64,000 nucleotides of DNA from Leptospira sanjuanensis (GCF_022267325.1 NZ_JAIZBG010000001.1:1-64000), one strand, 5' to 3'; counted from the stretch's first letter, positions 1 through 18,799 are shown. Notes: generated by a model not told the origin, from the sequence alone. Numbers and translations: made by a program.

Positions 1-8
1 TTATTTTT

Positions 9-18
9 GGAGGAAGCG
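9..18 (+). promoter_or_regulatory. Ribosome binding site deciding the dnaA start
   Basis: GGAGGAAGCG precedes the TTG at 19. A start at the in-frame TTG at 7 would put this Shine-Dalgarno sequence inside the gene and leave almost no upstream sequence in this window to judge. The spacing favours 19. Confidence 0.65.
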
Positions 19-1332
<1,314 letters not shown>

Positions 1333-1363
1333 GACCGAATTCTTTTTACGGTTCATTGTCAGT

Positions 1364-1392
1364 TTTATTTACTGTAAATAAACTGTTCATAA
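1364..1392. repeat. 19-base palindrome plus DnaA-box-like sites
   Basis: TTTATTTACTGTAAATAAA at 1364-1382 is a perfect 9+1+9 palindrome. Its right half contains TGTAAATAA (1373-1381), the complement of TTATTTACA, which matches the DnaA-box consensus TTATCCACA at 7 of 9 positions. TGTTCATAA follows at 1384-1392 and also matches at 7 of 9 on the minus strand. The group could be paired DnaA sites, an autoregulatory operator, or both. Confidence 0.5.
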
Positions 1393-1427
1393 ACCATAAA
1401 AATATCGAAGAAAAAGATCAATAAATC

Positions 1428-1436
1428 TGTAAATAA
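1428..1436 (-). promoter_or_regulatory. DnaA-box-like site
   Basis: TGTAAATAA is an exact second copy of the site at 1373-1381 (minus-strand reading TTATTTACA, 7 of 9 to consensus). A ten-base stretch CTGTAAATAA is shared between the two places. Functional status is inferred from repetition within the presumed origin. Confidence 0.45.
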
Positions 1437-1554
1437 GACATAATGCAAAATTACTGTCGCTTCATAGAAGAAAATGAACAAGAATTATGTCTGAAAAGAA
1501 AATTCTCTTTTCAAAAAAAATGAGACATATTTCCGTATTCTTTAGGAATAGAAA

Positions 1555-1620
<66 letters not shown>

Positions 1621-1640
1621 AAGAATCTAGGAGAGACAAA

Positions 1641-2762
1641 TTGAAAATCAAAGTCAATACATCGGAATTCTTAAAAGCGATTCACGCAGTGGAAGGTGTA
1701 ATCTCCGCGAGAGAAATAAAATCTGTATTATCAAATCTTAAAATAGAAGCCGAAGGTAAGGAAGTATTCCTTTCCGCGACCGATCTTGAAATTTCGATTA
1801 AAACATCCGTGCCTGCCGAAGTGATGCAAGCAGGAAGTATTTCGTTACCTGCTAAACAACTTTCAAGTTTTTTCAAAACGATTCACTTCGAGGAAACCAC
1901 TCTATCTTTGGAAGAATCCGACGGTGACTCTTCGATTGCTTATATCACGGACGCATCCGGTAAAAACGACTATAAATCAAAAATCAGCGGAATGGATGCG
2001 GAAGAAATCAAAACGATTTCGAAAGTGAATCCTTCTCAAGTGTCTTCCTTTCCGAGTAATTTGATAAACGACATGATCCGCAAAACATCTTATGCGATCG
2101 CGCACGAGGATCAAAGATTTATCTTTAACGGTCTTTATATGATTCCCGACGGAAATAAATTGATCTTCGTTGGAACGGACGGAAGAAGACTTTGCAAAAT
2201 CGAAAGAAATCTTCCCTCTCCTTTGCAGTTCAAGGATTCCATCATCGTTCCTGCAAAAGCGATCCGTGAAATTTCCAAAATGATAGCGACCTCCGAAACC
2301 GGCAACATCGGTTTGATCGACAGTCAAATTTACGCTTCCGCAAATAACATAGAATTGTTATGTAAGCTGATCGAAGGAAACTTTCCGAATTACGAACAAG
2401 TTATTCCAAAAAGTACGAAATTCTCCACAAGCATCAATAAGGAAGAATTTCAAGTTTCTCTGAGACAAGTTTTAACCGCCGCGGAAGAACCTTCTCGTCA
2501 AGTAAGGTTGACATTCAGTAAAAACAATTTGAACTTGTTCGCTCAAACACTCGGCGCTTCGGAAGCGAGCATCAATAAACCGATCGAATATTCCGGCGAC
2601 GAAGTTACGATCGCATTCAAAGGAGAATACCTCATGGATATTTTCCGTTCCATCGACGACAACGAGGTGAAAATCGAATTCTCCGATTCAAGTTCTCCCG
2701 TGATTTTCAAAGATCCTTCCGATCCGGAATTTATTTCGGTGATTATGCCGATGAAGTTGTAA
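1641..2762 (+). CDS. dnaN: DNA polymerase III beta subunit (sliding clamp)
   Basis: DnaN forms the ring that tethers the replicative polymerase to DNA. The 373-residue length is normal, and the protein begins [17 protein letters not shown] and ends with the family-typical VIMPMKL tail, which lies at the hydrophobic protein-binding cleft. The start is TTG at 1641, preceded by AGGAG about 7 bases upstream. It follows the candidate origin and is separated from recF by only three bases, so dnaN and recF are likely co-transcribed. Nothing is unusual in the sequence. Confidence 0.97.
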   Translation: MKIKVNTSEFLKAIHAVEGVISAREIKSVLSNLKIEAEGKEVFLSATDLEISIKTSVPAEVMQAGSISLPAKQLSSFFKTIHFEETTLSLEESDGDSSIAYITDASGKNDYKSKISGMDAEEIKTISKVNPSQVSSFPSNLINDMIRKTSYAIAHEDQRFIFNGLYMIPDGNKLIFVGTDGRRLCKIERNLPSPLQFKDSIIVPAKAIREISKMIATSETGNIGLIDSQIYASANNIELLCKLIEGNFPNYEQVIPKSTKFSTSINKEEFQVSLRQVLTAAEEPSRQVRLTFSKNNLNLFAQTLGASEASINKPIEYSGDEVTIAFKGEYLMDIFRSIDDNEVKIEFSDSSSPVIFKDPSDPEFISVIMPMKL

Positions 2763-2765
2763 GGA

Positions 2766-3859
<1,094 letters not shown>

Positions 3860-3863
<4 letters not shown>

Positions 3864-4324
3864 AAGACGACCTCATTTCATCCAAAAAAATCGAAACGTC
3901 GGAATTCCGTTCCATCTTAAATCAGATGGGAATCACGGAGGAGAATCTTCAGGAAAAGATTTCCCTTCACACGCTTCGTAATCGTTGGAAAGAAATCGTA
4001 GGTCCGGTCTTTGCCGCTCACTCCGAAGTCAATTCGATCCAATTCGGTAAGTTGAGAATTCTCGTTTCCCATAACGCTTATAAACAAGAATTACTTTTTT
4101 TGCAGAATCGTATTCTAAGAGAGTCGGCGCGATTCCTCGGTAAAGGAACGGTTCGTTCGATCGAAATTTCCATTGGTAAACTGAGCGCTTCTTATCCTTC
4201 TTCTTCCGTAGAAACCAAGGAAAAAAAAGGCTTGGAAGGCAAAGAAGATTTAATCGCCATTCTTGAAAAAGAAACCGATCCGGAAGTTAAAAAACGCTAC
4301 TTAGAGATTCTTCAATATCTTTGA
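3860..4324 (+). CDS. dciA: DUF721 / DciA-like protein
   Basis: The 154-residue protein carries a DUF721-type core around [22 protein letters not shown] followed by a strand rich in basic and hydrophobic residues (the core spans roughly residues 35-105). DUF721 defines DciA, the helicase operator that takes the place of DnaC/DnaI in many bacteria. An acidic, lysine-rich tail follows. Its start codon overlaps the recF stop (ATGA), and it sits between recF and gyrB, a common place for this family. Family membership is by pattern and context; helicase loading in this organism is inferred. Confidence 0.75.
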
Positions 4325-4377
4325 TAACTCGATGAATTTCCTTGCCTCCGTATGGATTTCAGGAAAACTATTCCTGA

Positions 4378-6315
<1,938 letters not shown>

Positions 6316-6333
6316 TCCGAAGGGAATTTCGAA

Positions 6334-8838
6334 ATGAGTCAAGAGATGGAAAACGAAACAAAAGTCCTGAGTTATAATATCGCCGGAAAACCAGATATCG
6401 CTGATGCGTTGAAAAACGGCGTACGTGTTATTCCCGTAGAAATCGAAGATCAAATGAAAGAAGCATATCTCGGATATGCGATGTCCGTGATCGTCGGCCG
6501 TGCGCTCCCAGACGTGAGAGACGGTTTAAAACCGGTTCACAGAAGAATTCTTCACGCAATGAACGAACGCGCATGGAGAAGCGATCGTCCTTACGTTAAG
6601 TGCGCTAAGATCGTGGGGGAAGTGATCGGTAACTACCACCCGCACGGGGACGCTTCGGTTTACGAAGCCCTTGTAAGAATGGTGCAGGATTTTTCTTTGC
6701 GCGTTCCTTTGATCGACGGACAAGGAAACTTCGGTTCGATCGACGGTGATAACCCGGCGGCTTACCGATATACGGAAGCTCGATTAGAAAAGGTTGCGGA
6801 AGAATTATTACGCGACATCGAAAAGGAAACGGTAAGCTTCTCGCCTAACTATGATGATACGAAACAGCAGCCGGATGTTCTTCCCGCAAACTTTCCGAAC
6901 CTACTCGTAAACGGTTCTTCCGGAATCGCGGTGGGAATGGCGACGAATATTCCTCCGCACAATCTGAAGGAGACGATCGACGCGGTGATCGCGGTGATTC
7001 GTAATCCGGAAATTACGATTCCAGAAATTTTGAAAATCATTCCCGGCCCTGACTTCCCGACTTCCGGAATCATCATCGGCGGAGAAGGTTTGATTTCCGC
7101 CTATACGACCGGAAAAGGTTCCATTCGAATCCGCTCCAAAGTTGAGATAGAAGAGAAGAAAAACGGAAGAGAAGTGATCGTAGTCACCGAAATTCCGTAT
7201 CAGGTAAACAAGAAAGTTCTTCTGGAAAAAATCGGTGATCTTGTTAACGAAAAACAGATCGAAGGAATTTCCGAAATTCTGGATCTTTCGGATCGGAAAG
7301 GGATTCGAGTCGAAATTCATATTAAAAAAGACGCAAATGCTCAGGTCATTCTCAATCAGCTTTATAAGATGACCCAACTTCAGGTGAGTTACGGAATCAC
7401 GATGCTCGCGATTCTTGATAACAAACCTAAGATTTTTAATATTAAAGAAATCTTAACTGCTTACGCAGCACACCGACGAGAAGTAATCGTAAGAAGAACT
7501 CAATTCGATCTTGATAAAGCGGAAAAACGCGCTCATATTTTGGAAGGATTGAAGATCGCTCTCGAAAATATCGAAGAAGTGATCAAGGTAATTCGCGCTT
7601 CCAAAAATCCGCCGGAAGCGAAACAACAATTGATGATCCGATTCAGTCTTTCCGAAGTTCAATCGGACGCGATCTTGGAAATGAGATTGCAAAGACTTAC
7701 ATCTCTCGAAGTTCAAAAGATCATCGACGAATTGGAAGAAGTAAGAGCATTGATCGTGGACTTAAAGGATATTCTCGCGAAACCTTCTCGCGTAAACGAA
7801 ATCGTTTGCACCGAACTGCAAGAAGTCGGCGATAAATACGGAAACAAAAGAAAAACCGAAATCTCCATTGAAAGTATCGAAAGTTCTTCGTTTAACGCGG
7901 AAGACTTGATAGCGGACGAAGAAATCGTAATACAAATCACGTACGATCAGTTCATCAAACGTCTTCCGATCGATACGTTCAAACGGCAAAAACGCGGCGG
8001 AAAGGGAATCCAAGGCCTTTCTCAAAAACGAGACGACGTCATTAAAATCATGAAGGCCGCGATGACTCACGATAGCATCATGTTCTTTTCGAATATCGGA
8101 AAAGTTTACGTGATGAAAGCTTATGAGTTGCCGATCGCGTCCAAAGAAGCGCGTGGAAAATCGCTCAAAGCGATCATCAATCTGAGAGAAGATGAATACG
8201 TTTCTTCCGTGTTTACATTCCGCGAAGAGGATATGGAAAAGGATCTTCTTCTCGTCACAAGACGCGGTTTTATTAAACGAATTCAGCTGAAAGAGTTTTC
8301 CAACGTAAAAAAATCCGGCATTATCGCGATCGGACTCAGGGACGGAGATGACTTGATCAAAGTGGAAGCGATCGAAGACAAGGACGAAGTTATGATCTTC
8401 TCCAGAAAAGGATTGGCGCTTCGTATCGAAGGGAATAGCATTCGAGCGCAGGGAAGAACCGCAAGCGGCGTTACCGGTATGAGACTCTCGGAAGACGACG
8501 CGATCGTAGGGCTTAGCAAGTTCAAAGAAGGAGAGGATATTTTCGTCGTCTCCGAAGAAGGTTACGGAAAACGGCTCGGCTTCGAAGAGTTCGCCGCAAA
8601 AGGAAGAGGCGGTAAGGGAATGGCCTATCTCAAAGTTACCGATAAAAACGGATTCTCGGTTGGAACCGGTTCCGTCGGAAGCGAAGACGAAATCATCCTG
8701 ATTACTCAACAAGGAATGACCATCCGAATCAACGCATTCGATATTTCTAAATTAGGTAGAACCGCTGTCGGCGTACGGATCGTGGACTTGAAGGACAACG
8801 ATAAGGTGCAAGATTTTACGGTTCTCGGAGAAAGTTAA
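6334..8838 (+). CDS. gyrA: DNA gyrase subunit A
   Basis: GyrA makes and reseals the double-strand break. The motif GRALPDVRDGLKPVHRRIL is followed by the quinolone-determining stretch HPHGDASVYEALVRM, which keeps the serine typical of sensitive enzymes. The catalytic tyrosine is in AAYRYTEARL near residue 143. A C-terminal pinwheel domain is present, with a GyrA-box-like segment QKRGGKGIQGL. The 834-aa length is normal. It lies 18 bases after gyrB and 4 bases before dus. Confidence 0.98.
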   Translation: MSQEMENETKVLSYNIAGKPDIADALKNGVRVIPVEIEDQMKEAYLGYAMSVIVGRALPDVRDGLKPVHRRILHAMNERAWRSDRPYVKCAKIVGEVIGNYHPHGDASVYEALVRMVQDFSLRVPLIDGQGNFGSIDGDNPAAYRYTEARLEKVAEELLRDIEKETVSFSPNYDDTKQQPDVLPANFPNLLVNGSSGIAVGMATNIPPHNLKETIDAVIAVIRNPEITIPEILKIIPGPDFPTSGIIIGGEGLISAYTTGKGSIRIRSKVEIEEKKNGREVIVVTEIPYQVNKKVLLEKIGDLVNEKQIEGISEILDLSDRKGIRVEIHIKKDANAQVILNQLYKMTQLQVSYGITMLAILDNKPKIFNIKEILTAYAAHRREVIVRRTQFDLDKAEKRAHILEGLKIALENIEEVIKVIRASKNPPEAKQQLMIRFSLSEVQSDAILEMRLQRLTSLEVQKIIDELEEVRALIVDLKDILAKPSRVNEIVCTELQEVGDKYGNKRKTEISIESIESSSFNAEDLIADEEIVIQITYDQFIKRLPIDTFKRQKRGGKGIQGLSQKRDDVIKIMKAAMTHDSIMFFSNIGKVYVMKAYELPIASKEARGKSLKAIINLREDEYVSSVFTFREEDMEKDLLLVTRRGFIKRIQLKEFSNVKKSGIIAIGLRDGDDLIKVEAIEDKDEVMIFSRKGLALRIEGNSIRAQGRTASGVTGMRLSEDDAIVGLSKFKEGEDIFVVSEEGYGKRLGFEEFAAKGRGGKGMAYLKVTDKNGFSVGTGSVGSEDEIILITQQGMTIRINAFDISKLGRTAVGVRIVDLKDNDKVQDFTVLGES

Positions 8839-8842
8839 TCCT

Positions 8843-9799
<957 letters not shown>

Positions 9800-9815
9800 G
9801 TCATCGCAAAAAGAA

Positions 9816-9966
9816 GGGCGTTGCCGCTTCGCGGCCGGGCTCTCCGTAAACTCGGCAATCTCTCTGCGGGTCGAATCGCAGAGGTCAAGTTATTGTTTCG
9901 ACCGATCGTTGCTGCTTTTCCTATTCAGAAATAACGTGACCCCGCATGGATCTCTTAACGCAGGGG
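9816..9966 (+). repeat. Structured multi-helix element, probable dispersed repeat or ncRNA
   Basis: This non-coding stretch can fold into a closed multibranch structure. The closing helix is GCGTT (9818-9822) with AACGC (9957-9961). Inside lie the hairpin GCCGC-TTC-GCGGC (9823-9835), a 7-bp stem CTCTGCG/CGCAGAG (9862-9868, 9877-9883), and GTTATT/AATAAC (9889-9894, 9930-9935). CCCC (9940-9943) can also pair with GGGG (9963-9966). The beginning GGGCGTT, the internal CGGGCTCTCCG and the CTTAACGC end resemble a repeat family I recall from other genomes, but I cannot verify this. Open frames on both strands look incidental. Confidence 0.5.
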
Positions 9967-10032
9967 AGCGAACATTCTTCTTGACTAAATTCTCCGCGAG
10001 CTTAAAAACTTCGAGAAACGGAGAAACGCTGT

Positions 10033-10770
10033 ATGAAACAAATAAAGTTCTTCTTACTTCTTTCTTTTGCATTGCTGATCATGATCGGATGTAAAAAGGA
10101 AGAAAAGAAGCAGGAAGCGCAAATCTTAGGAACCCGATTTGCGAATTTCGATCAGTGGATTTATAAAGTCCCTGGTTCGGATAAAAAGGAAGATCAAGTC
10201 AGTCTTGTTTACGGAATGGAAGAAGTAACCGGTTTGGAAACCGTCGATGCTGAAGTCGCAACGAAGAAAGGAACGTCCACCGTAACATTCATCAAAGTCA
10301 AAACCGTAGAAAACAAAGAAGGGTATGCGCCCGTTAAGAATTTCTCCGAAAACGTTTATTTCGTTCTGAACGACTCGGATGACGCATTTGTAAAACCGAC
10401 TATTACGGCAAATACGAAAGGCAAGCTAAAACGAGGAATGTATTGTTTGGAACAGGAAGTCATCGGAGAATTTTCCAAAGTGACTTGTTACGATTCCATT
10501 TTGACGGAAGATAAGCTAAGCAATTACTACGACGTTTGGATCAAAACGGTATCCGCTTCTTTAAGCAAGGACGCTCTTTTGGGAGAAACGGTTAAACTTC
10601 TGAAAAAATCCAGCCAGGAGCTTTCCAGATATAACTCCGTTTCGGACGAGGAAAAGAATAAGATCATCCAAGTTGCGACTGAATCTTTGAAAAAGGCAGC
10701 GTTAAAACAGGATGAATTCAACGCGGATGTGAACACCCTTGCCGCAAAGTTCGGGATCGTTCTTCAGTAA
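10033..10770 (+). CDS. Probable lipoprotein of unknown function
   Basis: A 245-residue protein with a signal peptide of about 19 residues ending IMIGC followed by KKEEKK, which is a plausible spirochaetal lipobox. Residues 30-140 are strand-rich and could form an SH3-like or other small beta domain. The last 90 residues look helical and charged. The start ATG is preceded by GGAG about 9 bases upstream. It faces lipL21 tail-to-tail across a pair of hairpins. No specific function can be given. Confidence 0.8.
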   Translation: MKQIKFFLLLSFALLIMIGCKKEEKKQEAQILGTRFANFDQWIYKVPGSDKKEDQVSLVYGMEEVTGLETVDAEVATKKGTSTVTFIKVKTVENKEGYAPVKNFSENVYFVLNDSDDAFVKPTITANTKGKLKRGMYCLEQEVIGEFSKVTCYDSILTEDKLSNYYDVWIKTVSASLSKDALLGETVKLLKKSSQELSRYNSVSDEEKNKIIQVATESLKKAALKQDEFNADVNTLAAKFGIVLQ

Positions 10771-10786
10771 TTAAACCTTCTGCCGA

Positions 10787-10809
10787 TTGAGGTTTCAGAA
10801 AAACCTCAA
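10787..10809 (+). terminator. Probable terminator hairpin after the lipoprotein gene
   Basis: TTGAGGTTT (10787-10795) pairs perfectly with AAACCTCAA (10801-10809) around a CAGAA loop, 16 bases after the stop at 10770. A short T run appears only about 15 bases later, so it may be a weak or factor-assisted stop. Confidence 0.5.
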
Positions 10810-10849
10810 TGAAACGTTTCTGATTTTTGCTAGATCCTTCACCAAGAAA

Positions 10850-10878
10850 TAAAAAACCCCGCTGTTGAGGCGGGGTTT
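10850..10878 (-). terminator. Rho-independent terminator of lipL21
   Basis: ACCCCGC (10856-10862) pairs with GCGGGGT (10870-10876) around a 7-base loop, extended by A-T pairs. Read on minus, the stem is followed by a run of T, as expected for a terminator about 35 bases past the lipL21 stop. It may also serve the opposing gene. Confidence 0.85.
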
Positions 10879-10911
10879 GTAAGCAAAATAAGCTTTTTAT
10901 AACTCAGCTTA

Positions 10912-11514
<603 letters not shown>

Positions 11515-11528
11515 TTCACGGAGTTTAT

Positions 11529-11552
11529 GCAACTCATTTTTTAATGAGTTGC
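11529..11552. promoter_or_regulatory. Perfect hairpin between lipL21 and the divergent VWA gene
   Basis: GCAACTCATT (11529-11538) is followed by TTTT and then AATGAGTTGC (11543-11552), a perfect 10-bp inverted repeat. It lies 54 bases upstream of the lipL21 start and 62 bases upstream of the VWA start. It could be an operator shared by both promoters, a leader hairpin, or an upstream terminator. Function is not shown by sequence. Confidence 0.5.
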
Positions 11553-11591
11553 TTTGAATCGAGGAATTCTCATATTAAATTATAAAACCGA

Positions 11592-11608
11592 TTTGCGACG
11601 CACTAAGT
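11592..11608 (+). repeat. Short repeat, copy A (TTTGCGACGC..ACTAAGT)
   Basis: TTTGCGACGCACTAAGT directly upstream of the VWA gene recurs at 43127-43146 as TTTTGCGACGCGCACTAAGT, where two extra bases (GC) are inserted. Both copies lie in intergenic sequence ahead of plus-strand genes. The similarity is too long for chance in a 64-kb window but the role is unknown. Confidence 0.5.
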
Positions 11609-11613
11609 CATCC

Positions 11614-13170
<1,557 letters not shown>

Positions 13171-14020
13171 ACTTTTTGTAGGATCATGGATTCCGAAGAA
13201 CACATTTTTATCAGCAATGCTTCGAATTCGATTAAGATCTTGAATCGACTCAAGTCGTTGTCTCAGAATAAAATGCCCCTCTTTGTAACGGGAGGTCCGG
13301 GCAGCGGTAAAACCTTTGTTTCTTCTTTGATCGCGAATCTATCCGGTGAAAATCCAAAAGTTGTCGTTTTCGATTGCGAAAGCGTTGAAACCGAAGCTGC
13401 GTTGAATTCGATTCTTTCCGACGATCAAAACACTTACTTCGTTTTAAAAGACCTCCACGATTTCCCGAAAGAACTTCAGGCATTTTTGCTAAAGCGACTG
13501 CGTGAAAACCGATCCAATTCGCGCTTTATCTTCCTGTCCGGCAAAGAATGGAAACAGAAACTGGATGCGGGACAAATCCTCGAATCCCTCTACTTTGAAA
13601 TTTCCAATTTTCGTTTGGATCTTCCCGATCTGCGGGAACGAAAAGAGGACATTCCCCTTTTGATTAAACACTTTCTCGAAACTCTTTCCGAAAAATACAA
13701 ACGGAAGGAAGTTCGTCTCAGTGAAAAACTAGTTCAGCTTTTACTAAACTACGATTTTCCGGGAAACGTTCGCCAATTGAAGAATCTTTTGGAAAGTATG
13801 GTTTCTTTGTTTGCGGTCCGGGTTCTGGACGTAAAACATCTTCCGCCGCAAATGTTCGAAACCTCCTATGTTTATCCCGAGTTCATCGAAGTCAAAACGG
13901 GAATTCCTTTGAGGGATTACGAACGGGAAATCATCAAAAAGAATCTTATCCTTGTTAACGGAAACCGTGAAAAGGCCGCAAGAATTCTCGGGATTTCGGA
14001 AAGGACGATTTACAGAAAGA

Positions 14021-15109
<1,089 letters not shown>

Positions 15110-15176
15110 TCTGTTAAAGTCGGAAATCGTTTCGGTTCTCTAAAAAATCCGAAGAATCGATTAAGCTGTCGGATCG

Positions 15177-15401
<225 letters not shown>

Positions 15402-15411
<10 letters not shown>

Positions 15412-15965
15412 TTTCCTTTTAAATATTTCTTCCAAAGCTCGTGGTATTGAAAGAACATTCGGATCGGAAAACCGAGGATGTTCGTATACGATCCTTCAAA
15501 ACCGAAAACCGGTCCTTCCTTATCTTGAACCCCGTAACTTCCTGCCTTATCAAACGGAGAATACGTTTGGATGTAGTTTCGGATTTGATCGTTGTTCCAA
15601 GTATGAAATTGAACTCGGGAAGAATCGAACGCGAATTGTTCAAGTCCTCGATCGTAAATTCCTAAACCCGAATAAACCAGATGCGATTTGCCGGAAAGTC
15701 TTCCGAGCATTTCCATCGCTTCGGAAACGTTTTCGGGTTTCTGGAGAATTCGATTGTTTTGAACGACGATCGTATCGCAGGAAATCAAAAGCTCGTTTTC
15801 GGAACGAGTTCCTAACTTTGCCAATGAGATTCGTTTGAGATATTCGAGAGGACTTTCGCCTTCGAACGCGGTTTCATCCACGTCCTCCGGTTCGACCCTA
15901 AAATCAAGATCCAAAGATTCCAGGACATATTTTCTACGCGGGGACCTGGATCTGAGAACGATCAT
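15402..15965 (-). CDS. maf: Maf-family nucleotide pyrophosphatase
   Basis: Maf enzymes hydrolyse nucleoside triphosphates, often dTTP/UTP, as a house-cleaning step. The N-terminal [14 protein letters not shown] loop, the [17 protein letters not shown] segment, and the [14 protein letters not shown] motif are all typical. The 187-aa length is normal. The 16th-residue region keeps the conserved S-x-x-R-R pattern. It lies alone on minus between two plus genes. Confidence 0.92.
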
Positions 15966-16025
15966 AGATCCACAGTTTGAGAAAAGCCTTGCTTTGCACC
16001 CGTTTTCCTGTCGATATTGGTAAGG

Positions 16026-16922
16026 ATGAAAAAGAATCGGCTTACTTCCCGGATGAAACTCGGATTCGCATTATTTCTAACCGTTCTTACTTGTAACATT
16101 TCGATTTTTGCGCAAACCGCTTCGATTGAAACGAAAGATCCGAAAGACAAACAAAAGATTCAATCCGATCGAGAATTGATTGAAACCGGAAAGCTCGAAT
16201 CGATTCGAAAAAAAGCGTATCTCGGTTTGAAAGGAATCCGCATTTCTCTCTTGAACTTCGGTAAAAAGCAGGATTTGGATAAACTTGCTTCCGACTACGG
16301 TCAGGCAGAAACTTTGTACATCAAAGCTGAATATGGAAATGCTACCACCGCGTTTGAAAACATCTTTAAAACGATCGTTCCTTTGGAAGAAACAATTCGC
16401 AAGGATTACGAAAATAGAACGATTCAACTCGGTCAGGAATTGGCTCCTCAAATCGTAACGATTCGATTGGACGGAAAAAACAAAAATCGTGCGATTCTTC
16501 CCGTATTAGAAAAATATTATGTTCGTTTCGGGGAAACTTCCAAAACCTCTACAAAAGAGTTGGAAAAGGGAGAACGAACAGCGGCGCTTTACTATCAAAA
16601 ACAATCGCTTCTGGCTTTATATCAGGCTAAAATTCTTTTGGGAAAAAGCGAAGATTCTACGCTTTCACTTTCCGATAAGATTTCCAAAAACAGGATTCTC
16701 GATACGGATTATCTCAAATCGGAAGAATTGATTTACTGGGACGACGCGGAAGGACGATTGAATTCCGAAGCGGAAGAAGAAAGAAAAAAGGACAGAGTAA
16801 AAACACTCAAATCCTACGAATGGAGATTGGGCATTTCCGCAGGAAAACTGCAAAAGGAGAATGAGTCGAAAAATTCCGATTCTCCCCAAAATCCAGCCGC
16901 TCCGAATAAAACAAAACCTTAA
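16026..16922 (+). CDS. Exported helical protein of unknown function
   Basis: The frame opens at TTG 16017, but the ATG at 16026 follows a TAAGG and gives [20 protein letters not shown] with a hydrophobic segment ending IFAQT, a standard signal peptide. The rest (298 aa in total) is rich in lysine, glutamate and leucine and looks alpha-helical, without recognised domains. The pro- and asn-rich tail is probably disordered. The next gene starts 13 bases after its stop. Confidence 0.7.
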   Translation: MKKNRLTSRMKLGFALFLTVLTCNISIFAQTASIETKDPKDKQKIQSDRELIETGKLESIRKKAYLGLKGIRISLLNFGKKQDLDKLASDYGQAETLYIKAEYGNATTAFENIFKTIVPLEETIRKDYENRTIQLGQELAPQIVTIRLDGKNKNRAILPVLEKYYVRFGETSKTSTKELEKGERTAALYYQKQSLLALYQAKILLGKSEDSTLSLSDKISKNRILDTDYLKSEELIYWDDAEGRLNSEAEEERKKDRVKTLKSYEWRLGISAGKLQKENESKNSDSPQNPAAPNKTKP

Positions 16923-16935
16923 TATTGCAACGGTC

Positions 16936-17427
<492 letters not shown>

Positions 17428-17431
17428 TCCA

Positions 17432-18175
17432 TTGAGCGATTTATTCAACGTTAAAGGCAAAACGGTTCTCGTAACCGGATCCACTCGCGGGATCGGAAGA
17501 CATTTCGCGGAAGGTTTTAAAAATGCGGGAGCGATCGTTTACGGAACCGGTTCTTCGGAAGAATCCATCAAAAAATTCGAAGGCTCCGGAATCAAAGGGT
17601 TTGCGGCCGATATTCGTCAACCGGATGTGATGGCTCCGATCATCGAATCGATCGTAAAAGAACACGGCAAACTTGACGTGTTGGTGAATAACGCCGGGAT
17701 CGCATCCAATAAACCCGCCGCCTTTTTAAAAGAAGACGAGATCGAATCCATCATTCAAACCAACTTTACCGGCGTGTTTCGAGCTTGTGCGGCTTACTAC
17801 AAGATTCATAAAAAAAAGGGCGGGAATATTATCAATATTGCATCTATTCTAGGAATGAGAGGAACCAAATTCGCTTCGGTATATTCCGGAACGAAAGGCG
17901 CAGTGATCAATATGACGCGCGCGCTTGCGGTCGAGTGGATCGGCTCCGGTTATCGTGTGAATGCGATTTGTCCGGGTTTTATCGACACGGATATGACCGA
18001 GATGATTAAAGAAAAACCCGATGTAATGGAACAAATGTTGAACGCGATCCCGATGGGAAGGCTCGGAAAACCGGAGGATCTGGTCGGAGCCGCGATTTAT
18101 TTTGCGAGCGACGCTTCTGCGTATGTTACCGGACAAACAATCGTCGTCGACGGGGGAATCACCGCCGGGCTTTGA
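17432..18175 (+). CDS. Short-chain dehydrogenase/reductase, FabG-like
   Basis: An NAD(P)-dependent oxidoreductase of the classical SDR type. It has the cofactor motif TGSTRGIG (residues 12-19), the NNAG motif, the catalytic YSGTK (Y-x-x-x-K) and a C-terminal IVVDGGITAG. The 247-aa length matches FabG/3-ketoacyl-ACP reductases and related SDRs, but the substrate cannot be read from sequence. Start is TTG at 17432 with AGGAG upstream. It follows the lipoprotein gene by 4 bases and precedes tsaC by 15. Confidence 0.9.
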   Translation: MSDLFNVKGKTVLVTGSTRGIGRHFAEGFKNAGAIVYGTGSSEESIKKFEGSGIKGFAADIRQPDVMAPIIESIVKEHGKLDVLVNNAGIASNKPAAFLKEDEIESIIQTNFTGVFRACAAYYKIHKKKGGNIINIASILGMRGTKFASVYSGTKGAVINMTRALAVEWIGSGYRVNAICPGFIDTDMTEMIKEKPDVMEQMLNAIPMGRLGKPEDLVGAAIYFASDASAYVTGQTIVVDGGITAGL

Positions 18176-18190
18176 AGCAGTCTAATATTC

Positions 18191-18799
18191 ATGATTCTTT
18201 CCCTGCACCCGATCAATCCGGAAAAAAGAAAACTCCAACAGATTTCGGACAAACTGTTGGAGGGAAAGGTTTATATCTTCCCGACAGATACGGTTTACGC
18301 GCTCGTCGCCGATTCGCAATCCAAGACGGGCGTCGAAAAATTATATGATCTGAAGAATATCCCGAAAAACCAGCCTCTCTCTCTGATTTGTCCGAATATC
18401 TCCGTGGCTTCGAATTACATCGAATATTTGCCGAATGACGCTTTTCGTTTGATGAAAAAAATCACCCCCGGTCCGTTTACGTTTATCACGCGGGCAAACA
18501 AACATCTTCCCCGTGTTTCCTTTTCCAATCAGAAGGAAAAACAAATCGGAATTCGAATTCCGGATGCGGTCTATTTACAAGAATTGATGAAGATTCATCC
18601 GAATCCTTTGACTTCTACGTCCGTTTTCGCAAATGACGAGTTTATCATCGAAGTGGAATCGCTTGAGGACATTTACGGTTCCCGCGTAGAAGCGATCATT
18701 GACGGTGGAATTGTGGAAGTCGAATTATCGACGATCTTGGACGTCACCGGAGACCAAATGACGATCCTCCGGGAAGGGAAAGGCGCCGAACTTTTGTAA
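18191..18799 (+). CDS. tsaC: Threonylcarbamoyl-AMP synthase (Sua5/YrdC family)
   Basis: TsaC makes L-threonylcarbamoyl-AMP, the first step of t6A formation on ANN-decoding tRNAs. Typical segments are KVYIFPTDTVYALVADS near the N-terminus, KNQPLSLICPNIS, and the ITPGPFTFI strand. A Sua5 extension is absent, so it is the short form (202 aa). It lies 15 bases after an SDR gene. tsaE and tsaB occur later in this window; tsaD is not here. Confidence 0.9.
   Translation: MILSLHPINPEKRKLQQISDKLLEGKVYIFPTDTVYALVADSQSKTGVEKLYDLKNIPKNQPLSLICPNISVASNYIEYLPNDAFRLMKKITPGPFTFITRANKHLPRVSFSNQKEKQIGIRIPDAVYLQELMKIHPNPLTSTSVFANDEFIIEVESLEDIYGSRVEAIIDGGIVEVELSTILDVTGDQMTILREGKGAELL

Noticed and set aside
7762..8712. 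Long minus-strand open frame inside gyrA
   Set aside because: It mirrors a perfect gyrA frame; its composition (many F, S, R, D) is that of a codon shadow and it has no ribosome site.
9862..9883. tRNA T-arm-like hairpin with GTCGAAT loop
   Set aside because: No acceptor stem, D-arm or anticodon arm at the right distances, and the stem is 7 bp, not 5.
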